DNA of 64,000 nucleotides from Pratylenchus scribneri. Taxonomy: Eukaryota; Nematoda; Chromadorea; Rhabditida; Pratylenchidae. A program made the position numbers and the translations under genes. The stretch lies in NCBI GenBank assembly GCA_030063045.1, contig JAQSEB010000003.1:1-64000 (forward strand), given 5' to 3'. Positions 49,113-58,618 of this stretch are shown piece after piece. The first letter of the stretch is position 1. Every line of letters starts with the position of its first letter. The notes below the pieces were generated by a model. It searched no databases and had not been told where the DNA came from. It saw only the letters and a program-made list of their open reading frames with translations.

Positions 49113-49366
49113 TATTAAATTACCCAAAAAAATAATTAATTTACCCAAATTCTTTCGTGTCGAAAAATATTATTTTTTTTGAGGCCATATAACTTGGCCA
49201 TAACTGGGTATTAGGGCTCAGGGTTAGATTCAGGGCCAGAATGGGATTAGGGGCTCAAGTTAAGGAATCTTAAAAAAGTCTGATTTGGCTAAGTTATATG
49301 GCCTCAAAAATAATATTTTCGACTAGAAAGAATTTGGGTAAATTAATTCTTTTGGGCAAATTAATG
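49113..49366. mobile_element. Palindromic element with about 90-bp arms downstream of the Sox gene
   Basis: The left arm runs AATTTACCCAAATTCTTTCG, GTCGAAAAATATTATT and GAGGCCATATAACTTGGCC. The right arm is its complement with few mismatches. The loop contains GGGCTCAGGGTTAGATTCAG. No target duplication is certain. It starts about 135 bp after the Sox stop, beyond the likely poly(A) signals. Confidence 0.8.
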
Positions 49367-50019
49367 GACTCCTTTTAATCATTATTATCATTCAAATAAA
49401 ACATTACTCTTTTTTTTATTTGTTGATCTCCCCCAATTCAATTTGCATGTTTATGTATTTGCCAATTTTGTTTCGCATTTTTAAATAAATTACATTAATT
49501 TTCCACATTCACTCCACAATTTTCCTTAAAAAGTTGCATCGAATTTGTGTGACTAATTCCATTATTACTTACTGTTTTTTTATTTACTCAATTTTTGGAA
49601 TTATTATTTTATTATTGGAATAAAGGAATAAAATTAAATTATTCATATTTATATATATATATATAAAAAATTTGAAATTGGTTCATTTTTCCAAACATCT
49701 CAACTTCTAGCCAGCCGTTTTTCGAGATCTTTTTTTTAAAAGTTTCGTATTTCCATGGCACATATCAAAAAACCTCAACTTTTTCAAATTACTCTACCGA
49801 TTTCGAGATATTAGCCTTAAACCGGTTTAAAAAATAGAACTTTTTCGGTTTGCCCCAGGTAAAATTTTTTCCTATTGATTTTACGGGTTTAGGCCGGGAG
49901 ACAGGAATCATCTTGAGAATCTCAGCTTTCGAATGATATATGGTTTATGGGGTCTAAACTCAAAATGAAGGGTACTTTTCCTCGATACTTTGTGGCCAAG
50001 TCGGCACACTTTTTCCTTC

Positions 50020-50092
50020 ATGGTCGATAGGCGTAGATGGGGGGGGGGGGGGGGTGGGGACGAAGGTCGTGGGTTCGAATCCCACCAAAGGC
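50020..50092 (+). pseudogene. tRNA-like relic split by a G run
   Basis: A TGGCCAAGTCGG sequence (49991-50002), resembling an internal A box, precedes a clear T-arm GTGGGTTCGAATCCCAC followed by CAAAGGC. A G16 run and extra sequence separate them, and the acceptor strands pair only partly (TACTTTG with CAAAGGC, five of seven). It could be a decayed tRNA gene or a tRNA-derived SINE head. It is not a functional tRNA as it stands. Confidence 0.4.
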
Positions 50093-50126
50093 TAATAATT
50101 TTTTTAGAGGTTTTCGATGATGGAGA

Positions 50127-50691
50127 CAGGGATGCCAAGTCCCTAAGTGAAAAATATGGTAAAAGCCAAAAAAAATATGGCAAAATATGGCAATTTATAT
50201 AAAAAAATATGGCATTTTTTATGGCATCAATTTTTATCATTAAAATAATGTAAATATGCTTTATTTTTCAATTCCAAGCTAATTAATTAGTAATTATTAT
50301 TCGATTTTGCATTGTTCAAAAGACCATTTTCGGACAGGAAATGAAGATAAATGCCTTGTTATCAAATTGAACCATAAATAGCCGCGCAGCAAAAGATTTT
50401 AGTCCAAAATGGTCGCGCAGCGAAAGATTTTAGTCCAAAATGGCCGCGCAGCGAAAGATTTTAGTCCAAAATGGTCGCGCAGCGAAAGATTTTAGTCCAA
50501 AATGGCCGCGCAGCGAAAGATTTTAGTCCAAAATGGCCGCGCAGCGAAAGATTTTGACAAAAAATCATCAATTTAATGAAATTTTTAAAAATATGGCAGT
50601 TTTTAAGGCAAAACAAAAATATGGCAAAAAATAAGGCAAAACTTCAAAAATATGGCAAATGCCATATAAATAAGGTATTTTGGCATCCCTG
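50127..50691. mobile_element. Non-autonomous hAT-like element with 8-bp target duplication
   Basis: The element is 565 bp. Terminal inverted repeats are CAGGGATGCCAA at the left and its exact complement at the right. The 8-bp direct repeat GATGGAGA flanks it at 50119-50126 and 50692-50699. CAGGG-type ends with 8-bp duplications are characteristic of the hAT superfamily. The interior consists of ATATGGCAAAA-like words near both ends and a central minisatellite. No transposase frame exists, so it must have been mobilised in trans. Confidence 0.9.
50377..50560 (+). repeat. 31-bp minisatellite inside the hAT-like element
   Basis: The unit is about 31 bp (GCCGCGCAGCGAAAGATTTT followed by AGTCCAAAATG), repeated six times with a G/T change at one site (GGCC versus GGTC). 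It is much more GC-rich than its surroundings. Confidence 0.9.
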
Positions 50692-50890
50692 GATGGAGAT
50701 TACGAATTTGAAGTTTATTTTGAAAATTAAACCGGTTCAAATTTTTAAACCGGTTGTACGCGAGTTAAATTTTGATCAGAAAAGTGGGGAATAGATTCTA
50801 ATATGAAAAATAACCCTTCTAGGAATCTTTTAAAGCGCGATAGCGCTTTCTTTATACCGTCCGTCCCACATATTCCTTCCGTCACCCCTT

Positions 50891-50921
50891 AAGAACCAGC
50901 GGGCTTGCCCCGCTGGTTCTT
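50891..50921 (+). other. Perfect 13-bp hairpin followed by T run
   Basis: AAGAACCAGCGGG pairs perfectly with CCCGCTGGTTCTT around a 5-nt loop, and the next bases are ATTTTTTTAT. In bacteria this would be read as an intrinsic terminator. In this eukaryotic setting it is more likely the end of a repeat or a fragment of foreign origin. A smaller hairpin GCGCGATAGCGC is at about 50836-50847. Confidence 0.6.
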
Positions 50922-51214
50922 ATTTTTTTATAAAAAAAAAGTATCAAATGATATTGCTTGCGGGCAATTTGAAGTAAAATAATTCTTATGAATGTCTCTC
51001 TGGATCTGGATAGCAAAAAATGTTGGCCAATATGCTTTATGTTATGAATTATGATTTAATAAAACAATTCTAACCAACAAAATGAATCGAAAGAAAAGAG
51101 AGTATTTATTGTAATCTTTTTGATACTTATAATTTTTTATACTGTATTACGTCGGCTTGGATAAAAGAAAAAAGGAATTGGTTTAATTAACCGGAGAAGA
51201 GTATGATAATTGGT

Positions 51215-52810
51215 AAAACTTTCCGGAATGAAACACAAAAAATCAGAATTAAACTTTCCGGAATGAAACACAAAAAATCAGAATTAAACTTTCCGGAATG
51301 AAACACAAAAAATCAGAATTAAAACTTTCCGGAATGAAACACAAAAAATCAGAATTAAACTTTCCGGAAGGAAACACAAAAAATCAGAATTAAAACTTTC
51401 CGGAATGAAACAAAAAAAATCAGAATTAAACTTTCCGGAATGAAACACAAAAAATCAGAATTAAAAATTTCCGGAAAGAAAACACAAAAAATCAGAATTA
51501 AAACTTTACGGAATGAAACACAAAAAATCAGAATTAAACTTTCCGGAATGAAACACAAAAAATCAGAATTAAACTTTCCGGAATGAAACACAAAAAATCA
51601 GAATTAAACTTTCCGGAATGAAACACAAAAAATCAGAATTAAAACTTTCCGGAAAGAAAACACAAAAAATCAGAATTAAAACTTTACGGAATGAAACACA
51701 AAAAATCAGAATAAAACTTTCAGGAATGAAACACAAAAAATCAGAATTAAAACTTTCCGGAATGATACACAAAAGAATTAAAACTTTCCGGAAAGAAAAC
51801 ACAAAAAATCAGAATTAAAACTTTACGGAATGAAACACAAAAAATCAGAATAAAACTTTCAGGAATGAAACACAAAAAATCAGAATTAAAACTTTCCGGA
51901 ATGAAACACAAAAAATCAGAATTAAACTTTCCGGAAAGAAAACACAAAAAATCAGAATTAAAACTTTCCGGAATGAAACACAAAAAATCAGAATTAAACT
52001 TTCCGGAAAGAAAACACAAAAAATCAGAATTAAAACTTTACGGAATGAAACACAAAAAATCAGAATAAAACTTTCAGGAATGAAACACAAAAAATCAGAA
52101 TTAAAACTTTCCGGAATGAAACACAAAAAATCAGAATTAAACTTTCCGGAATGATACACAAAAGAATTAAAACTTTCCGGAAAGAAAACACAAAAAATCA
52201 GAATTAAAACTTTACGGAATGAAAAACAAAAAATCAGAATTAAACTTTCCGGAATGAAACACAAAAAATCAGAATTAAACTTTCCGGAATGAAACACAAA
52301 AAATCAGAATTAAACTTTCCGGAATGAAACACAAAAAATCAGAATTAAACTTTCCGGAATGAAACACAAAAAATCAGAATTAAAACTTTCCGGAATGAAA
52401 CACAAAAAATCAGAATTGAAACTTTACGGAATGAAACACAAAAAATCAGAATTAAAACTTTCCGGAAAGAAACACAAAAAATCAGAATTAAACTTTCCGG
52501 AATGAAACACAAAAAATCAGAATTAAAATTTTACGGAATGAAACACAAAAAATCAGAATTAAAACTTTCCGGAAAGAAACACATAAAATCAGAATTATTT
52601 CCGGAATGAAACACAAAAAATCAGAATTCTTTCCGAAATAAAACACAAAAAATCAGAATTCTTTCCGGAATAAAACACAAAAAATCAGAATTCTTTCCGG
52701 AATAAAACACAAAAAATCAGAATTATTCCCGGAATGAAACACAAAAAATCAGAATTAAAACTTTCCGGAATGAAACACAAAAAAGCAGAATTGTTTCCGG
52801 AATGAAACGA
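51215..52810 (-). repeat. 35/36-bp satellite with TTCCGGAA core
   Basis: On the plus strand units read ACTTTCCGGAATGAAACAC followed by AAAAAATCAGAATTAAA, about 45 times, with variants (TTACGGAATG, TTTCAGGAATG, GGAAAGAAAACAC). On the minus strand the unit is TTCTGATTTTT, TGTG, TTTCATTCCGGAAAG, the same ends as the 24/27-bp satellite at 31952 with about 8 extra bases. Local blocks of several variants are duplicated. Long frames (up to 150 codons) are artefacts of the repeat. Confidence 0.93.
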
Positions 52811-53128
52811 CAAAAGAAAGAAATACTTAAAATTTTTAAATTGTTGACGAAGGTCAAATATATCCAAAACTGTTTAATATAATAAAAAATTTTTTCAATA
52901 GGTATTTTTGGCAGGATTATTTTTCCTTTAATTTATATTTCGGCTCCTTTTATTTCTCCAAATTGATTTATTCGTCTAACCATAAAACAAATAATAAATA
53001 AACAAATAAAATATTGAGATTTTGATCATATGAATAAATGCCATTTTATTTCTTATTCCATCCACCAATCGTCCAAAAATGATCTGTGGCAAAATTAAAT
53101 TAGAAAATTATATTTAATCAAAAATTTT

Positions 53129-55470
53129 TTACGGCTCATTCCCTCCGTCGACAGCTTCTTTGATCAATTTTTTCAGCACCAAATTTTCACATTTCCCTTT
53201 GCACTCTTCTGGCCTCCAACCAATGTCAAATTGTGGCAAATCATCCGGCAAAATATATTTGTGATAACGAGGGTCATGATATGCTGCAAATTAAAAATTT
53301 TGTAGTAAAATTAATGGAATTAATCTAAAATTTTCATAAAAATTCGACATTTTTGAGAACTTTTAAAATTTGCTATGACGAAATATTAAAGTTTATGCTT
53401 TTAATTAAGCTATTAGGATTTAACTTTAAGAATCCGGAAATATTTATGTATTCAAAAAAAATTTAATGGTAAATTGGATAATTTTTATGCATAAATTTGA
53501 AATATTTTTAAATTTTTCAATTATTTTACCTGTGCCGAAATGGAAATAAATTGTGATTTTCCTTCCTTTTTTCAAATGCTTTTCAATTAATGAAAAAAAT
53601 GAAGCAAGATCGGCATTTGTGTCAGGCTTTTTGCAATGAATTGATTTTAAATCCTGAAATTTTAATAGTGTAAGCACAGGTGAAAAATAGAGAAAACTCA
53701 CTGGAAATTGGCCAAGTAGATTTTTTATGAAATTGGATGAGGAAGGGAGAACGAGTGTACGAATGTCCAAATGCTGAAATCAGTTTTTAGTAATTATTCA
53801 TTTTTATGACAATTTATTTTAACCTGAATTGATTTGTTTTGTTGGTTAAATAATAATGCTGGAAGAAATTGGCCAGCATCCACACTCCAATGAATTTGAA
53901 GAGTCAAAGAATTTAAGGAATCCGGGATTTGGAATGGATGTCGAACGAACACATTGAGGTGGACCAAATCGGGACGTTCTCGGCAAATGTTTGACATGTT
54001 CTCGTAAAAATATGACAAAAAAAATCAAATTTTTTTCTAATTTTAAGTACTAATTAAATCAATTTTCAACTACCATTTTAAAACCCCTAAATTTGTGTGA
54101 CTTTATCTTACTTACTTAGAGCTCTATAAAAATACTATTGTGCAAAATAGGAATTTCTCCTCTAAATTTCGAAAAATTTCAAATATTAACCTTTGAATAA
54201 TCTCGAATATTGAGTGCTTTTAAATTTGGCAATTCATGGCAGATGACATTTTTCAATGCAATTTCATTTGCTATTAAATTGAAGGCCAAATTAAGATAAA
54301 CCAAACTGAATAAATGATTCAATTTTCAAATTTTCTTTAATTTTTCTATATACCTTTTAATATTTCCGATCGCCACAATCATATTTGACCTAAGTGCGCC
54401 AATTTCCAAATGAAGAACTTTCAAATTCTTGCAATCTCTTGCCATATTCCATAAAAGCATTGTGGGATCCGCATGACTTTTGAGTGAAAAAGACTTCAAA
54501 TTGTTTGGCAATTTTGTTGGCAATGTTTCGCCAAAATTATAAAGGCTGGGGAAGATTTGTAAATGTTCCAATTTTGAGGATTCATTTTCAATCATTCTGC
54601 TCATATTTGGATGATAATTCTAAAAATAGATGAAATGATAATAAATTTAATTTGTCTAGATAAACCGTTTCATCGAGAATGAATGAACAAAGTTGTTGGC
54701 CAAATAAATCGGCAATTGAATTCACTGCAGGCCCACTCAAATCGGCAAATGAATCCACCACTTTGGGCCCATAGCATTTGGATAATTTCAAATGTTTTAA
54801 ACATTTCATCCATTTTGCCATTTGTTTGACCAAATTCTCATCAATTTGCAAATTGTAAAGCCATAATTCCTCCAACCATTCGCCGCAACGATTCAACACA
54901 AGGCCGAGGGTTATTTTGTCACACTATTGGTAAAAATTCAATTAATTTATTAATGAAAAGAAATATTTGTGCATCCAAATTTTGCGCATCTACCATTTAA
55001 TTTTTCAGTCGAATATTTGTTACAAGTTTAGCAAATTTTGCTATAATTTTATAGCCCAGATTTGAATGAATTGATTAGGTAAATTCATGTACTTATTTTT
55101 TGATTAAAATTGACAAAAATCAAGACCAAAATCCAAAAAGATGGAAAAATAGGCTAAAATCCAGTTAGTTTCCTTTTTTGATCAAAAATTTTGACATAAA
55201 AATGGTCTGTATTAAATATTGCTATATTTTTGGCACAAAATTTGGATAGCATTTAACATTAAAAATCAAACCAATGGCTTTGGACAAGTTTTGGTTTGCT
55301 CCCAGTCCAAATGCACAGTTTGATGCCATTTCCTGCAAACTCGTTCCAATGCAATTTTATCAGAGAAATCATCAATATAGGAAAAAATCTTAACCTAAAA
55401 ATACAAAAAATGATATTTTAGGAAAATTTGTACAAACCAATGGTACTAATGGAAGCTTATCAATATGCAT
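53129..55470 (-). CDS. F-box protein with leucine-rich repeats
   Basis: Probable substrate adaptor of an SCF-type ubiquitin ligase: the F-box would bind Skp1 and the repeats the substrate. Exons on the minus strand are 55470-55438, 55394-55272, 54923-54666, 54619-54354, 54305-54191, 54000-53824, 53773-53702, 53653-53530 and 53283-53129. They give 440 aa. The F-box is at residues 5-50 (KLPLVPLVKIFSYI, ERVCRKWHQTVHLDW) and is split by intron 1. Irregular leucine-rich repeats follow, such as WLEELWLYNLQI, CLKHLKLSKC, NLKVLHLEIG and LVYLNLAFN. The C-terminus (YILPDDLPQFDIGWRPEEC) resembles no motif I know. The acceptor of the exon starting at 54000 (TTTTTACGAG) is weak, and a further exon between 55272 and 54923 is not excluded. 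Nematodes have large F-box families; no ortholog is claimed. Confidence 0.75.
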
Positions 55471-55737
55471 TTTGGCTGTTGTTTAAAGCGAATAAATTGA
55501 TTGTATTTGACGAATATTTTAATAAACCTGTAAAAATTGAATTATTTTAAACAAAATTTTCCAAAAAATTATAAAAATATTAAATTGTTGATAAATGACA
55601 ATGTGAGATAAAATAAAAAAGCAATTTGAGCCAAATTTTATCGAAATAATATTTCGAGTTTTAAAAACTAAAAAAACAAGCCCCAAGCTTCTTTACATTA
55701 AAATTATTTCAATCATCAAAAATGGACATTTTATAAT

Positions 55738-57663
55738 TCATTTCTTCTTCTTCTGGCTCCCTCCACTTCCTCCTTTGCTGCTTCCAAAACCACCAATGCC
55801 CATCAGTGCAAGCAAATCGGGGTCCGTTGAAGAGGATGGATTTGACAGTTCGTCCAGCTGAAAATTAGAAAATTTATTGAAATTTTATGGCATTTCTTTT
55901 TTTATCACATTTAACTAGACGGAGACGCCAGTCTAGGTAATTTTAGAATCTCAATTTCTAGTCCTATAGTCACAAAAAAGGCTCATTCGATTCGGCATGG
56001 CCGATATAGTCAAGGTAATTTCTATTTCAACAACTGAAAAATTAAACTATAGTTTAAACCCAAACCGGTTTTGGTTTACTAACTTTCTACCAGGACTTAT
56101 TTCGGGTCTGAAATTGAAATTTCTTAAGACTAAATCGACCATGCTGAGTCGAATGAGACTACTCGCGAATCTCTAGGTTATCCAGAAGATACCGAGATTC
56201 CATAAAGCTGAACCGTTGTCTAAACCCAAACTGATTCTGGTTTACCAACTTTTGCCTACACCTTAACACAGGTCTGAAATAGAAATTTCATTGACTAAAT
56301 CGACCATGGTGGATCGAATGAGCCTATTCTCAAGTCTCTAGGTGACCTAGAAGCCGAAATTTACAAAATTAGCTAGACCAATGACCAACTTCTAGCTAAT
56401 TCCTGGGAATAATTCCAAAAATTAGCTGTTTTTTTTTTGGATTAACAACCTCATTTCCACTGCTAGTGGTCGCTGCTCGTTTCCGGCTCTGCTCCTTTTG
56501 TCGATCCCGTTGCAGCCTTTTCATATCGGCCAATTTGGCTTCCTCCTCCTTCAGTTCCTGCTCTCGCTCTTCTTCATTATCGCCTCGACTTTTGGAATCT
56601 TCTGCAAATTTTTGTGATTTTTGATAAATTTAATTTTTAAAAACTAACTTTCTGCTTTTTTCGCTGCCAGTCGTTCGCGCACCTCGTCCACTGTGCTCTT
56701 TTTGACTTTCATGGAAAAACCTGAAGAAATATAAAATAAATTTAAATAAAGTATAAATTTCGTACTATTGCAGTTTACGGGATGGAAGGGAAAAGGGAAG
56801 ATGAAGAAGAAGATAACGATTCATGAGGATGTGAAATGATGAGTAGGATGAAGAAGATGATGAGGATGAAGAAGATTATGAGGATGAAGATGAGGATGAA
56901 GAAGTAGATGATGAAGAGGAGAAGAAGATAATGATGATGAAGAAGAAGAAGAATGAGCAGAAGAATATCATCCTCAGCTTTATCTCTTCTTCTTCAGCAA
57001 TCAGCATCATCCTCATCCTTTTTCCCTTCCATCCCGTAAACCGCAATAGTACCCAAAAAATTTATTAAAACAAGAAAACAAACCTAAATTCCTTTGATGG
57101 TTTTTGCCATTGATATGATCAAGGAAATTAAGTGAGTCCTTCACAACGCAATCACAAATGTTGCAAAAAAAGCCACCGCCCTCCGAATTCGGCGTCGTCT
57201 TGTTGATCACAACTTGCTTGCCCACTTTTGACTCCAAATCCACCTGTGGAAAAATAATCGATTTAGTTTTTAATATTTCGAAGAGTTTTGCTACACTTCT
57301 TAATTAGACCTGAAGATTTTATTTGAACTCTTCTTCTTCTTACCAAAAGCTATTTCTGATAATCCTTAATAAGAATTGACGAAATTTGCTACTCGTCCTA
57401 TTTAGACCCGAAGATTTTTGCTACACATCTTAATAAGGGCTTAAGATATTGCTTAACTTTAACAAAAACCTGAAGTTTCGGATTACCTTGAATTCTCTGG
57501 GCTGCAATAGTTCACGCTTCACTTTGGGTCCCCTCGGTGGTTTAATCACACCCTTCTTGATGTCCAGCGCCTCTTTCTCGGCCGCAATACGCTCTTGGGC
57601 CTTCACCTCAAATTCAGTTCGGTCCCATGTTCGGCGATGATCTCTGGGTGCAGATGAGGCCAT
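55738..57663 (-). CDS. ZMAT2/Snu23-like U4/U6.U5 tri-snRNP zinc-finger protein
   Basis: A pre-mRNA splicing factor homologous to human ZMAT2 and yeast Snu23, which acts in the spliceosomal B complex. Exons on the minus strand are 57663-57487, 57243-57084, 56720-56649, 56601-56450 and 55857-55738, giving 226 aa, slightly longer than human ZMAT2 (about 199). The start [14 protein letters not shown] leads to the conserved stretch [10 protein letters not shown] and [13 protein letters not shown]. The matrin/U1-type C2H2 finger is at about residues 82-105 ([30 protein letters not shown]). Then come [17 protein letters not shown], a charged coiled helix ([20 protein letters not shown]) and a tail [20 protein letters not shown] ending in KKKK. 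Introns 2 and 4 contain repeat elements. It is divergent from the neighbouring KIAA2013-like gene. Confidence 0.9.
55925..56400. repeat. Repeats in ZMAT2-like intron 4, two direct and one inverted
   Basis: A unit of about 150 bp holding CTAAATCGACCATG, TCGAATGAG, TCTCTAGGT and ACCTAGAAG-like words occurs at about 56055-56190 and 56220-56355. An inverted partial copy is at about 55950-56030 (GGCTCATTCGATTCGGCATG). It also carries AAACCCAAACCGGTTTTGG. This may be another degenerate fold-back family. Confidence 0.6.
56762..57052. mobile_element. Hairpin element in ZMAT2-like intron 2 with GA-rich centre
   Basis: The left arm GTACTATTGCAGTTTACGGG plus ATGGAAGGGAAAA and the right arm are inverted copies over about 33 bp with a single mismatch. 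Between them lies purine-rich GATGAAGAAGA / GATGAGGATGAAG microsatellite sequence. It occupies most of the 363-bp intron between the exons at 57084 and 56720 and could fold in the pre-mRNA. Confidence 0.8.
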
Positions 57664-57950
57664 TTTCGATTATTTTGTTCGCTAAATTTATTTAGTTTAA
57701 ATAACTCATTAAAAAATGGAAGAAACATGAAAATAATTACTAATAAATATTAAGCAATTGCAAATTTATGAAACAAATAATGAGTAAAAGTAGTTAATCG
57801 AGATCTTTTTGAGATTTATATTTGGGCTAAATTTGATGAATAATGTAATGATTATGATTAAAAGAAGTGGAATATTTATGTAAAAATGTTGAAGGATTCT
57901 AAATGGAATTTTGGATAACGGAACGGGTGATTTAGATTTAGATTATCATG

Positions 57951-58214
57951 TAAAATCGGAATATTTTTTTAGTGAACATCCCTTTAAAGTGAATGTTCAT
58001 TGAAACGAATGTTTTTATTTTTTCTGACCAAAATGAAAGGAAGGAAATAGGAAACAGCCAGCGATCGCCACTCTGCTCAATCAACAAGGGAAAGAGAAAA
58101 AAATAGAAAGGAGAATGATAAGCGCCCCTTTCGATATAAAATTATTTTCTTTTCAATAAACATTCCACCAATATTTTCAAATCCTATATTCACTAAAAAA
58201 ATATTCCGATTTTA
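57951..58214. mobile_element. Inverted-repeat element between the divergent genes
   Basis: The left TAAAATCGGAATATTTTTTT, continuing AGTGAA, at 57951-57977 is exactly complemented at 58188-58214. The interior contains a second short inverted pair (GAATGTTCATT / AACATTC). It lies in the 955-bp region between the start codons of the ZMAT2-like gene and the KIAA2013-like gene, where promoters of both must lie. Confidence 0.75.
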
Positions 58215-58618
58215 ATGAAGTTTAAGCTCAATTGATGAAGGATATTAAAACTAGGTGAACTTAAGAAGCTTACAATTAAGTATTTTCCTTTTAGTACGTC
58301 TATGGTTGGGAGAGGGGTAAAATAAAATGCAAATCATGTGGAAAACCCAGATACCAAGAAAAATCAATCGATAGGTATTATTTTCATCACGTCCGAATCA
58401 ATCGATATCGACAATTTCGCAAAAGTAATGGAAATACCCTTAATTTTCCTTTCTAGCTCTTTAGACTAAAAAGCTTAGATTAGGACTAGACTTAGTGTCG
58501 GCGGCTATAGCTAGGATTTATATAGAGATTTTATCAAAAATTTTTCCAAAAATGTTTTATTAGATTACTTTTTTTGTTCTATTCTTAGTTCTTTTTAGAT
58601 AAAAGTAATTGATGAATA

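Noticed and set aside
51355..52297. Repetitive minus-strand frames (FHSGKFNSDFLCFIPES type) as a protein family
   Set aside because: They come from the 35/36-bp satellite, break at each unit-length change and have no start or splice context.
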